Source: Candidatus Aminicenantota bacterium
GTDB lineage: Bacteria; Acidobacteriota; B3-B38; Guanabaribacteriales; B3-B38
Direction: 5' to 3'
DNA length: 7,243 nucleotides
Assembly (NCBI GenBank): GCA_029880275.1
Contig: JAOUOQ010000094.1
Location: 1-7,243 of the forward strand
The position numbers and the translations under genes were made by a program. The notes below the pieces were generated by a model, which had not been told where the DNA came from, ran no database searches, and saw nothing but the letters and a program-made list of their open reading frames with translations. This document shows positions 1 through 6,596 of this stretch, piece by piece. Position 1 is the first letter of the stretch, and every line of letters begins with the position of its first letter.

Positions 1-317
1 ATATAAGAACCATAAACATCAGTGAGGACGAAGGAGCCAGCTTCCATGACGGAGCGGTCAACATGCGTCTCAGCGGCGAAGTTCACCACCACATCGCTCT
101 CCTCGACCAGGGGCTCCACCACCTGCAGGTCGCAAATATCCCCCTTCACGAAGCGGTATCGGGGGTCATTCTCTATATCTTTAAGGTTCTCCAGGTTTCC
201 GGCATAGGTGAGCTTATCGAGATTGATAACCTTTATATCACGATAGGTGTTGAGGAGGAAGCGGATGAAATTGCTCCCCATAAAACCAGCGCCACCGGTT
301 ATCAGGTATGTGGTCAA
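1..317 (-). CDS. rfbB: dTDP-glucose 4,6-dehydratase, N-terminal part (cut by window edge)
   Basis: This short-chain dehydrogenase/reductase enzyme converts dTDP-glucose to dTDP-4-keto-6-deoxyglucose in the cytoplasm, using tightly bound NAD. It is the second step toward dTDP-rhamnose and related deoxysugars. Only 105 codons plus 2 bases are present; the family is usually about 330-350 residues. Visible motifs are the Rossmann loop GGAGFMG (residues 8-14), the family signature LDKLTYAGNLENL (33-45), GDI (59-61) and NFAAETHVDRS (79-89). The catalytic Thr, Asp-Glu and YxxxK lie beyond base 1. The start is a TTG at 317-315, chosen because it sits 9 nt after a strong GGAGG and places the Rossmann loop at the usual distance from the N terminus. 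The gene begins 19 nt after the rfbC-like stop, so it is probably co-transcribed. One oddity is that the family's usual TNVxGT appears as TDVYGS (99-104). Family assignment is very secure. Confidence 0.95.
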   Translation of the reverse strand, partial: MTTYLITGGAGFMGSNFIRFLLNTYRDIKVINLDKLTYAGNLENLKDIENDPRYRFVKGDICDLQVVEPLVEESDVVVNFAAETHVDRSVMEAGSFVLTDVYGSY

Positions 318-323
318 GTTCCC

Positions 324-331
324 TTACCTCC
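324..331 (-). promoter_or_regulatory. Strong Shine-Dalgarno site that fixes the TTG start of rfbB
   Basis: On the minus strand this reads GGAGGTAA. Its GGAGG core ends 9 nt before the TTG at 317-315. No ATG or GTG lies nearby that would keep the Rossmann motif in place, so this site decides the start. It is the best-formed ribosome binding site in the window, whereas the other genes here have weak or oddly spaced ones. Confidence 0.8.
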
Positions 332-336
332 TTCCT

Positions 337-795
337 TTAGCGGTCTTTCCGTGCCCAATCGTAGGGGACCTGTCCGCTGTGAGGGTCGACATTTATCTGG
401 TCAGGGTTATCGTAGTTGTAAGGCTCTGTGGGGCAGTTAGCCACAATAGCCTCGGTCTCGCTGATGCATTTCCATCCGTGGAATACATTGTTGGGGATTT
501 GCACCATCACCGGGTTATGGACACCTATAAAGAACTCGTTAATCTCCCCCCGGGTGGGTGAGTCTTCGCGGGGGTCGTAGAGCACCAATTTCAACATCCC
601 ACTAACGCAGACTATGTTATCCACCTGCACCCGGTGGAGATGCCATCCTTTGACCACCCCGGGATATGTGGTAGTGCAGTATACCTGCCCGAATTTGATG
701 AAAAACTCCGAATCGTCGCATCGGAGCAGTTCCGTTAGCCTTCCCCGCTCATCGGGGATAACCCTCAATTTCTTAACCTTTACTCCTTGTATCAT
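337..795 (-). CDS. rfbC: Short RmlC-like cupin, dTDP-4-dehydrorhamnose 3,5-epimerase family
   Basis: Predicted cytoplasmic cupin epimerase acting on a dTDP-4-keto-6-deoxy sugar, between the rfbB and rfbD steps of dTDP-rhamnose synthesis. The 152 residues are shorter than classical RmlC (about 180). Visible marks are KGWHLH (49-54), matching the RGLHxQ region with the probable base His52; the cupin strand VSGMLKLVLYDPRED (64-78); IPNNVFHGWK (100-109); and the C-terminal VPYDW (143-147). These resemble the short RmlC-like subfamily more than classical RmlC. The classical Arg before the Gly is Lys49, and the Lys of the QxKLV motif appears to be Asp59, so the exact reaction is uncertain. The gene starts 8 nt after the rfbA stop. 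Upstream there is only a weak GGAAAG directly against the ATG, so translation may depend on coupling to rfbA. The family is secure; the substrate is inferred from the neighbours. Confidence 0.88.
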   Translation of the reverse strand: MIQGVKVKKLRVIPDERGRLTELLRCDDSEFFIKFGQVYCTTTYPGVVKGWHLHRVQVDNIVCVSGMLKLVLYDPREDSPTRGEINEFFIGVHNPVMVQIPNNVFHGWKCISETEAIVANCPTEPYNYDNPDQINVDPHSGQVPYDWARKDR

Positions 796-803
796 CTTTC
801 CAC

Positions 804-1874
804 TTATGCCTCCCGGATGCCCGCCTCACTGTTATCACCTAACATAAAGCGATAAGCTTTGGGCTTGGAGGGAGCCTGGTAGATGCGGACATTCTTTCCG
901 ATCAGGCTCCCTGAGATTCGGTTCTTAATATTAATAATAGAGCTGTTCTTCAGGATAATGCTGTACTCTATTTCGCTGTTCTTTATCTCTACCTCATCGT
1001 GGATGGAGGTAAAGGGACCGATAAAAGAGTTCTCAATCAATGTGTTGTAACCTATTATAACCGGTCCGCGGATGACGCTCTTTCTGATTACTGCCCCTTT
1101 TTCGACCACAACCTTCCCTTCAAGCCGGGAGGCTTTGTCTATCGTCCCCTCAATCCGCCTCTTCAGGTTGTCGAGGACTATTCTATTGGCTTCCAGCATG
1201 TCCTCCAGCTTGCCGGTATCCTTCCACCACCCCTGAATGACATAAGGCTGAACATTGAGACCTTTATCTATCATATACTGGATGGCATCGGTAATCTCGA
1301 GTTCTTTCCTCCTGGAGGGTTTGATGCTCTTCACCGCTTCAAATATTTGGTGGTCAAACATATAGACACCCACCAGCGCCAGGTCGCTTTTGGGCTCTTT
1401 GGGCTTTTCGGTGAGCTTCACCACCCTGTCATCGTGCAATTCAGCCACCCCAAAGCGACCGGGGTCCTCAACGTGGGCTAATAGTATCTGGGCGTTTGGT
1501 CTTTTGGAGCGAAACTCCTCCACCAGGTCAGCTATGCCGCCTTTGATCAGGTTATCGCCAAGATACATTACAAAAGGCTCGTCCTTTAGATACCACTCGG
1601 ATACCTTCACCGCATGAGCCAGACCGAGGGGCTCGGGCTGGTCGATATAAGTCACCTTCAGTCCCCAACGAGACCCATCTCCCACCGCCTCTTTAATCTC
1701 CTCCTTTGTCTCTCCAACCACAATACCCACCTCCTCAATACCAGCTTCTGCTATCGCTTCCAGCCCGTAGAATAGAACCGGCTTGTTGGCTACCGGAACC
1801 AGCTGCTTGGCATTGGTAAAGGTAATGGGGCGCAGCCTGACCCCCTTACCCCCGCTTAATATCAATCCCTTCAT
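804..1874 (-). CDS. rfbA: Glucose-1-phosphate thymidylyltransferase, long form
   Basis: Cytoplasmic nucleotidyltransferase joining dTTP and glucose-1-phosphate to give dTDP-glucose, the first step of the dTDP-rhamnose pathway. The 356 residues have an N-terminal nucleotidyltransferase domain (about 1-235) and a C-terminal left-handed beta-helix (about 250-335) with repeated hexapeptide-like turns, for example VIRGPVIIGYNTLIENSFIG. This is the long RmlA architecture, against about 290 residues for the short form. Visible motifs are GGKGVRLRP (8-16), KQLVPVANKP (24-32 region), QPEPLGLAHAV (79-89), the metal-binding LGDN (105-108), EKP (157-159) and WKDTGKLEDMLEANR (217-231). The loop has Val12 where Thr is usual. 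The ATG lies 15 nt after the lptD stop, behind AGGAAT and an earlier AAGGA, so co-transcription with lptD is likely. Other sugar nucleotidyltransferases share this fold, but the flanking rfbC-like and rfbB genes support the dTDP-glucose role. Confidence 0.95.
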   Translation of the reverse strand: MKGLILSGGKGVRLRPITFTNAKQLVPVANKPVLFYGLEAIAEAGIEEVGIVVGETKEEIKEAVGDGSRWGLKVTYIDQPEPLGLAHAVKVSEWYLKDEPFVMYLGDNLIKGGIADLVEEFRSKRPNAQILLAHVEDPGRFGVAELHDDRVVKLTEKPKEPKSDLALVGVYMFDHQIFEAVKSIKPSRRKELEITDAIQYMIDKGLNVQPYVIQGWWKDTGKLEDMLEANRIVLDNLKRRIEGTIDKASRLEGKVVVEKGAVIRKSVIRGPVIIGYNTLIENSFIGPFTSIHDEVEIKNSEIEYSIILKNSSIINIKNRISGSLIGKNVRIYQAPSKPKAYRFMLGDNSEAGIREA

Positions 1875-1889
1875 ATTCCTATCATTCCT

Positions 1890-4181
1890 TTAAAAAAAGT
1901 TGGCTAACGAGCCAATATTTTTTAAGTCAACCATAATCCTGAACTCGGTCACCTGACGATAGAAGAAGTCGAAGCGAGTGAATTTAAAAAGAAAGCCGCA
2001 GCACTGGGTGTTGTATTTCACGCCAGCGCCCCCTTGAAGGAGACGGTTAAGCTGAAAGTTATAGTTGAAGGAATAAGTAAATTCCCACTTCTTCTTCTGC
2101 AGATTAAACCACCCATTAGTGCCTACTATATGACCAGGGATTATCCCATCTTCAATGGGAAGAGAGCGATAGTACGAGGCGTTCAAGCCTATTCTATCCT
2201 TATGCTGGAAGTAGCCGTTTATTCCTAAGCTCTGGAAATCTCTCTGGTAAAGGTTGTAGATTAATCTGGTGCTAATCTGATACTGGGGATGCGGGCTGAA
2301 GGTTACATTGGTTTGCAGAGGAGAGAATGCATGAATCTCCCTGGTGCCAATAACCACCCCTCTGAGCCTGTTGTAGTTTCTGCCAAATGAGGTCCCCAGC
2401 GCGGGGTCGAGGGAATAAAACTGAGATACCTCCAGAGTCAAAAACTCCCATGGGACTAGCTGACCGGTGGAGGGGTCCCTCCTTTTGGCTAAAAAACGGT
2501 TTATCAGGGAAAAGCGAAGTTCATTAAAGGGGAAGCTAAAATCGGTGGCATCGTAAAGGATGACTCTATCCTGATTGGTGACCTCCGACATATATTGGTA
2601 GCTGATGCGGGGCTCGATTATATGCTTGAATTTAGAGGAATAGCTGTTATCAGGAGTATCAAAGATCTTGGTAAATACCGGACCAATGATGGAGACAGCG
2701 AATTGATAATAACGGCGGTGCAAGGTTCCATCTAACACTTGTTCGCTCACAGGGTCCTTCTGCTTGTCGTAAATGGTTTCCCGAAACCCAAAGGAAGGGG
2801 TAATGGTAAGCCATTTCAATCCAGTGAAAGGGGCGCTAATCTGAGGATATAGGTCTATCCTCCGCGAGTAACTTGTTTCCTTTTCAATGCCTTTTTTGAA
2901 CTCAATTCGGTTCGGTTTGAGGAAAGAGGTCTCAAAGGAGAAGTAAAAAGGGCTTCCTCCCAGCTTCTGGCTCCTACCGCTGAAGGTCACAGAAGGGAGA
3001 TCACGCATGGTCACATAGCTTCTGGTGACTTCATCGGTCTGAAGCTCGCCGTCTTGGTCACTTCTGATAAAATAGGTCTGATGTTGTCTGGCCTGAAGAC
3101 TGAAACTATAGTAAGAGCGGCTCCAGTTCAGAAAACCCCCCGACCTGATAGAACGGGACGAGGTGACGCTGAAATCCCTTTCAAAGTCCTGCCGAAAACC
3201 AAGGTCGCTCAGATAATCGACCGAAGCACCTGCCCGAAATCCCCATCCCATCTCCTGGTTATGGAAGAGCTTGAAGTTATATCTTTTGCTCCCGGTATTC
3301 CTGTCCGTGAGATAATAGCCGTAGGCATTCCCCTGGCTCCTCTCATCCATAACATAGCGGTATTGCGCCCCCCTACCCCACCCTAATTTGGAATTGTAAT
3401 CAAGGAAGAAAGTGGCGTCCATGCTGCGGTTGATAGCCCAGAAGAACGCGTTGCTGACAATCATACCCCGCAGCGTGGAGCTGCCGATGTTGGGCAGGAG
3501 AAACCCGGTAGAGCGCTCCCTCTTGAGAGGCCATTTAAGGTAGGGAAAATAAAAAACTGGTATATTTTTAATTTTCAGGGTTGGTCCCCGCAGGGTGATG
3601 TAATGGTCGATGTGGATGGTAGCTTCCCCACAGGAGACACTCCAATGGGGGATAGGCTGGGTGCAGGAGGTGAAGACAACATTGTTCACCCTGAACTTAT
3701 CCTCTCCAATTTTCTCAATCTTCTCCGCCTCAATAATGAACTCATCCTTGACCGTGAGTCGCGCGTTATGGAATGTACCGGTTCCGGTCTTCATACTGAA
3801 CTCCATCTTATCACCGGCTATCTTCATATCCTTCTGCTCGAGGACGGCATTGCCTTCCGCGACAAACTCCAGGGTTAATATATTATAGGTTGTCTTGTCA
3901 GCTTGCAGGCGGATGTCCCGGTATGTTATATCTACATAGCCTGAGGCTAAACGGTGCTCCTTGTCAACCTGCTCCATGTGATCGGCCCTGATGTTAAGAT
4001 CGGAGGGGAGCTTCTGCTGAATCCCCTGAGAGGGATTAACCTTCTGCTGCTGATTCTGCTCGTTTTGAAGGGCAGGGGTCTTCTTCCCTTCCTCTTCCCC
4101 CTGGAGAAACGGAGCTAAAAGAAAGAGCCACAGCGCAAAGATGCTGATGAGAATTGCTTGACAGAGCCTGTTATGATGCAT
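1890..4181 (-). CDS. lptD: LPS-assembly outer-membrane protein LptD
   Basis: Outer-membrane beta-barrel that, with the lipoprotein LptE, inserts LPS into the outer leaflet at the end of the Lpt bridge. It has 763 residues (E. coli LptD has 784). Residues 1-28 look like a signal peptide, with a hydrophobic stretch at 9-27. Residues 39-57 are a Gln-rich linker. An OstA/LptA-like jellyroll spans about 62-190 (from NIRADHMEQVDKEH). The junction has FTSCTQPIPHWSV (170-182) and PVFYFPYLKWPLKRERSTGFLLP (in 208-230), both typical of LptD. The barrel fills the rest and ends in LKNIGSLANFF with a terminal Phe. Cysteines in the mature protein are 173, 184, 727 and 728; the early Cys of E. coli LptD is absent. 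The ATG is the first possible start, since an in-frame TAA lies two codons upstream; AAGG abuts it directly. It heads a tight run with rfbA, rfbC and rfbB. Confidence 0.96.
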   Translation of the reverse strand: MHHNRLCQAILISIFALWLFLLAPFLQGEEEGKKTPALQNEQNQQQKVNPSQGIQQKLPSDLNIRADHMEQVDKEHRLASGYVDITYRDIRLQADKTTYNILTLEFVAEGNAVLEQKDMKIAGDKMEFSMKTGTGTFHNARLTVKDEFIIEAEKIEKIGEDKFRVNNVVFTSCTQPIPHWSVSCGEATIHIDHYITLRGPTLKIKNIPVFYFPYLKWPLKRERSTGFLLPNIGSSTLRGMIVSNAFFWAINRSMDATFFLDYNSKLGWGRGAQYRYVMDERSQGNAYGYYLTDRNTGSKRYNFKLFHNQEMGWGFRAGASVDYLSDLGFRQDFERDFSVTSSRSIRSGGFLNWSRSYYSFSLQARQHQTYFIRSDQDGELQTDEVTRSYVTMRDLPSVTFSGRSQKLGGSPFYFSFETSFLKPNRIEFKKGIEKETSYSRRIDLYPQISAPFTGLKWLTITPSFGFRETIYDKQKDPVSEQVLDGTLHRRYYQFAVSIIGPVFTKIFDTPDNSYSSKFKHIIEPRISYQYMSEVTNQDRVILYDATDFSFPFNELRFSLINRFLAKRRDPSTGQLVPWEFLTLEVSQFYSLDPALGTSFGRNYNRLRGVVIGTREIHAFSPLQTNVTFSPHPQYQISTRLIYNLYQRDFQSLGINGYFQHKDRIGLNASYYRSLPIEDGIIPGHIVGTNGWFNLQKKKWEFTYSFNYNFQLNRLLQGGAGVKYNTQCCGFLFKFTRFDFFYRQVTEFRIMVDLKNIGSLANFF

Positions 4182-4209
4182 CCTTTATACCATCAGATTA
4201 AGTTAAAAT

Positions 4210-4239
4210 ATAATTATCACAATAAAAGATATTTTTCAA
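4210..4239 (-). promoter_or_regulatory. Tentative AT-rich promoter for lptD and the rfb genes
   Basis: The minus strand carries TTGAAA (4239-4234) as a possible -35. Two candidate -10 boxes follow: AATTAT (4215-4210) after 18 nt, or the better hexamer GATAAT (4218-4213) after only 15 nt. Neither is ideal, but the region between folC and lptD is strikingly AT-rich and lies just downstream of a hairpin that could end folC transcription. This fits a separate promoter for the lptD run. It is based on eye-matching to the sigma70 consensus only. Confidence 0.35.
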
Positions 4240-4277
4240 GATAATATTAGGCACCTCCGGCTCAATAGTTTGGGAAT

Positions 4278-4310
4278 AAGAAAGGCTTTTCTCTGAAGAG
4301 AAAAGTCATC
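4278..4310 (-). terminator. Possible intrinsic terminator after folC
   Basis: On the minus strand CTTTTCTC (4305-4298) and GAGAAAAG (4293-4286) form a perfect 8-bp stem around a 4-nt loop, starting 15 nt after the folC stop codon. It is followed by CCTTTCTT, which is T-rich but not a pure T run, and the stem has only three G-C pairs. It could be a weak Rho-independent terminator or an mRNA 3'-end stabiliser. Confidence 0.4.
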
Positions 4311-4320
4311 TGGTGCTGTG

Positions 4321-5598
4321 TCAGAGTTCCTTGATCTCGCCTACCAGGTAGAATGAGCCGGTAGCGCACACCGCCTCTCTCTCTGTCCGGGAGCTGACCA
4401 TCTCCATAGCCTCAGCAACGCTGTCCGCAGTGGTGAGATGGTATTGATACCTCCTTCCCAGTCGGAGCAAATCGACTGGCTCAGCCCCTCTGTCTACCTT
4501 CAGTCGGGGCAAGATTACCCGTCGAGCTAAGGGAAGGATAATTCTCATTACCTTCTCTATCTCTTTATTTCGCATGATGGCGAATATCAGAGCTAATCCT
4601 TCGGGGAAAAACTGGCGGAGAAACCTCCTCAACCAACCCATTGCCTCAGGATTATGAGCGCCATCCAGAATCAAGGGGGGGCTCTGAGAGATAATCTCCA
4701 GCCTTCCGGGAAACCTTACCCTGGCTAATCCCTCCTTAACCGAACGGTGAGGAACTGTAAAGTCCATCTCCCTGATGTGCTCGGCGACCAGAACCACGGT
4801 GGAGGCATTCAAAATCTGGTGCTCGCCAGCTAAACCAAGTCTTACACTTCCATAGAAATCCTTTTCTGTCTCCAGGTCAAAGATGGGGAAAATTCCTCTC
4901 TCCCTTATTCGGAAAGACACCTCCTTTCTGGTTTGCCATAGTTGGGCACTTTGATGCTGGCATTCCCTCTCCAATACCCCCATGGCGATGGGGGAGCGGC
5001 ACGCTGCCACCACTCGCCCCTTTCTCTTGATTATTCCCGCCTTTTCCCAGGCTATCTGCTCCACGGTGGAACCAAGATGCTCCTTATGGTCTTTGCTTAC
5101 CGAGGTGATAACCGACACCAGTGGCTTAACTACATTAGTGGCATCGTATCTTCCACCCAGTCCCACCTCCAGCACGGCTATATCTACTTTCTGCTGAGAG
5201 AAATAGGTAAAGGCTAGAGCAGTAAGCACCTCGAAAAAGGTAGGACAATGGCTAAGCTTACCTTTAGCCATAAGGTCGCTAGTAACCTCTTTCAGATGAC
5301 CTGTGAGCTCGGCAACCTCAGCCGGGGAGATCTGCTTCCGGTCAATCACTATCCGCTCTTCAAGATTTACCAGATGGGGAGAGGTATAAAGCCCCACCCG
5401 GTAGCCAGCTTCACAGAGTATGGAGGAGAGCATGGCTGCGGTAGAACCCTTGCCATTGGTCCCCGCTATCAAGATAGATGGGTAGCCTTGGTGAGGGTTG
5501 CCAAGAGATGAGAGTAGAGTAGTAATGGCCTCCAGCCCCAACCGGATGCCGAATTGTCGAAGCCCGTAAAGGTAATCAATCGCCTGAGGGTAATCCAT
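4321..5598 (-). CDS. folC: Bifunctional folylpolyglutamate synthase / dihydrofolate synthase
   Basis: Cytoplasmic Mur-ligase-fold ATP-dependent ligase that adds glutamate to dihydropteroate and/or extends the glutamate tail of folates. Its 425 residues match the usual FolC length. Visible motifs are the P-loop AGTNGKGS (45-52), YTSPHL (71-76), FEVLTALAF (122-130), EVGLGGRYDATN (144-155), SKDHKEHLG (168-176), the WEKAGII stretch with Lys186 (184-190), FPGRLE (296-301) and LDGAHNP (311-317), which opens the C-terminal ligase domain. The order and spacing are canonical and no key motif is missing. Whether it has both activities or one cannot be told from this. The ATG gives the typical N terminus with FGIRLGLE at 16-23; an AGGAG stands only 1 nt before it, which is unusually close. 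It lies 146 nt after accD, behind a leader described separately. Confidence 0.95.
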   Translation of the reverse strand: MDYPQAIDYLYGLRQFGIRLGLEAITTLLSSLGNPHQGYPSILIAGTNGKGSTAAMLSSILCEAGYRVGLYTSPHLVNLEERIVIDRKQISPAEVAELTGHLKEVTSDLMAKGKLSHCPTFFEVLTALAFTYFSQQKVDIAVLEVGLGGRYDATNVVKPLVSVITSVSKDHKEHLGSTVEQIAWEKAGIIKRKGRVVAACRSPIAMGVLERECQHQSAQLWQTRKEVSFRIRERGIFPIFDLETEKDFYGSVRLGLAGEHQILNASTVVLVAEHIREMDFTVPHRSVKEGLARVRFPGRLEIISQSPPLILDGAHNPEAMGWLRRFLRQFFPEGLALIFAIMRNKEIEKVMRIILPLARRVILPRLKVDRGAEPVDLLRLGRRYQYHLTTADSVAEAMEMVSSRTEREAVCATGSFYLVGEIKEL

Positions 5599-5605
5599 GC
5601 TCCTG

Positions 5606-5662
5606 CAAAGGAAAAGGGGCGCTAACTACATTCTGGTTCCATTGACTCCTTTGATGCCCCTT
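5606..5662 (-). promoter_or_regulatory. folC leader with two interleaved complementary segment pairs
   Basis: Reading the minus strand toward folC, the order is: AAGGGGC (5662-5656), 2 nt, CAAAGG (5653-5648), 27 nt, GCCCCTT (5620-5614), 2 nt, CCTTTG (5611-5606), then CAGGAGC and the folC ATG. The first and third segments are perfectly complementary over 7 bp; the second and fourth over 6 bp. The order A-B-A'-B' means the pairs cannot nest: they would be alternative hairpins or a pseudoknot. The last segment touches the folC ribosome site. A regulatory role is inference; the segments could also arise by chance in an A/G- and C/T-rich leader. Confidence 0.35.
5622..5642 (-). other. Possible 6-codon upstream ORF in the folC leader
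   Basis: On the minus strand AAAGGAG (5652-5646) is followed after 3 nt by an ATG and the codons for MEPECS, ending in TAG at 5624-5622, which is 23 nt before the folC ATG. It lies in the loop between the complementary leader segments, and its ribosome site overlaps one of them. Its Shine-Dalgarno sequence is at least as good as that of folC itself. A leader peptide is possible, but so short an ORF easily occurs by chance. Confidence 0.2.
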
Positions 5663-5744
5663 CTTACATCAGTAAAAAAAACTACCGAATGAATGCTCTA
5701 AAATGGAAAATAGGAAGACAAGGGAAGCCACTGTCAGCCCTTTT

Positions 5745-6596
5745 TCATTGGTTCGGGATCATAAATCGGAGACAATTGATAAGAATCCCTTTTAGCTCCT
5801 TCCGTCCAATTACCATATCTATCATACCGTGTTCCAACAGGAATTCAGCCCGCTGAAATCCCGGTGGGAGTTCCTGGCGGATGGTCTGCTCAATCACTCG
5901 GGGACCGGCGAACCCTACAAGGGCTTTAGGCTCGGAGATATTCAAGTCGCCCAGCATGCCAAAGCTGGCGGCTACCCCTCCGGTGGTGGGGTCTGCCAGA
6001 ATCGATATATAAGGGATGCCTGCTTCATCCAGCCGGGCCAAGGCGGAACTGATTTTTGCCATCTGCATCAGAGAGAGGGCTCCCTCCTGCATTCGTGCCC
6101 CCCCTGAAGAGCATACCACTATGAGGGGCATCCTCCTTTCCAACGCTAACTCAATAGCCCGGGTTATCTTCTCTCCTACCACCGAGCCCATGCTTCCTCC
6201 CATGAAGTGATACTCCATAGCAGAGATGATGACGGGTATCTTACCCACCTCACCCACAGCGGTCACCACCGCCTCGCTGAAACCTGTCTTCTCCTCGCTC
6301 TCTTTCAACCTCTCCTTGTATTTCTTGGTGTCCTTAAAAGTCAGGGGGTCGCAGGAGCGGATATTATCGTCGATTATCTCATACTTCCCATCGTCGAACA
6401 GAGACAGCATCCTATCCTGAGCCGAGATGCGAAAATGATAGTTGCACTTGGGGCATACCTTGGAATTACGAAGAATCTCCTCTTTGTACACTATAGCCTG
6501 ACAGTTTTCACACTTCAGCCACAGCCCATCGGGGACTTTAAGCCGCCGCTCTCCGAGCGGCTCTCGCGGTTTTCTCTTCTTTTTAAACCATTCCAT
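5745..6596 (-). CDS. accD: Acetyl-CoA carboxylase carboxyltransferase subunit beta
   Basis: Beta subunit of the cytoplasmic carboxyltransferase. With AccA it moves the carboxyl group from biotin on AccB to acetyl-CoA, making malonyl-CoA for fatty-acid synthesis. It has 283 residues, typical for bacterial AccD. A C4 zinc finger is seen at Cys29, Cys32, Cys48 and Cys51 (LKCENC and VCPKCNYHFRI). The crotonase-like carboxyltransferase fold follows, with GGSMGSVVGEK (133-143), SSGGARMQEG (163-172), DPTTGGVAASFGMLGD (202-217), GPRVIEQTI (231-239) and EFLLEHGMIDMVI (251-263). The ATG is the only workable start, because an in-frame TGA lies eight codons upstream with no start codon between, and the N terminus (MEWFKKKRK) looks normal for the family. 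There is no Shine-Dalgarno at the usual distance; see the leader entry. accA, accB and accC are not in the window. Confidence 0.97.
   Translation of the reverse strand: MEWFKKKRKPREPLGERRLKVPDGLWLKCENCQAIVYKEEILRNSKVCPKCNYHFRISAQDRMLSLFDDGKYEIIDDNIRSCDPLTFKDTKKYKERLKESEEKTGFSEAVVTAVGEVGKIPVIISAMEYHFMGGSMGSVVGEKITRAIELALERRMPLIVVCSSGGARMQEGALSLMQMAKISSALARLDEAGIPYISILADPTTGGVAASFGMLGDLNISEPKALVGFAGPRVIEQTIRQELPPGFQRAEFLLEHGMIDMVIGRKELKGILINCLRFMIPNQ

Noticed and set aside
1872..1886. Four-codon frame (ATG ATA GGA ATA TGA, minus strand) whose TGA overlaps the rfbA ATG
   Set aside because: It looks like translational coupling, but its own ribosome site would have no spacing, and frames this short arise easily by chance. 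lptD itself ends close enough to explain coupling.
4252..4258. A strong GGAGGTG (minus strand) in the folC-lptD gap
   Set aside because: No ATG or GTG lies at a usable distance. The only frame that follows would start with ATT or a 12-nt-distant TTG and encodes about 13 residues before a stop, so it is probably not a gene.
5674..5681. A run of eight T on the minus strand between accD and folC, considered as a terminator tail
   Set aside because: No G-C-rich inverted repeat precedes it directly, so it does not form an intrinsic terminator.
5720..5742. AAGGG...CCCTT inverted repeat just after the accD stop, considered as a terminator
   Set aside because: The stem is only 5 bp with a 13-nt loop and no following T run, which is too weak to call.
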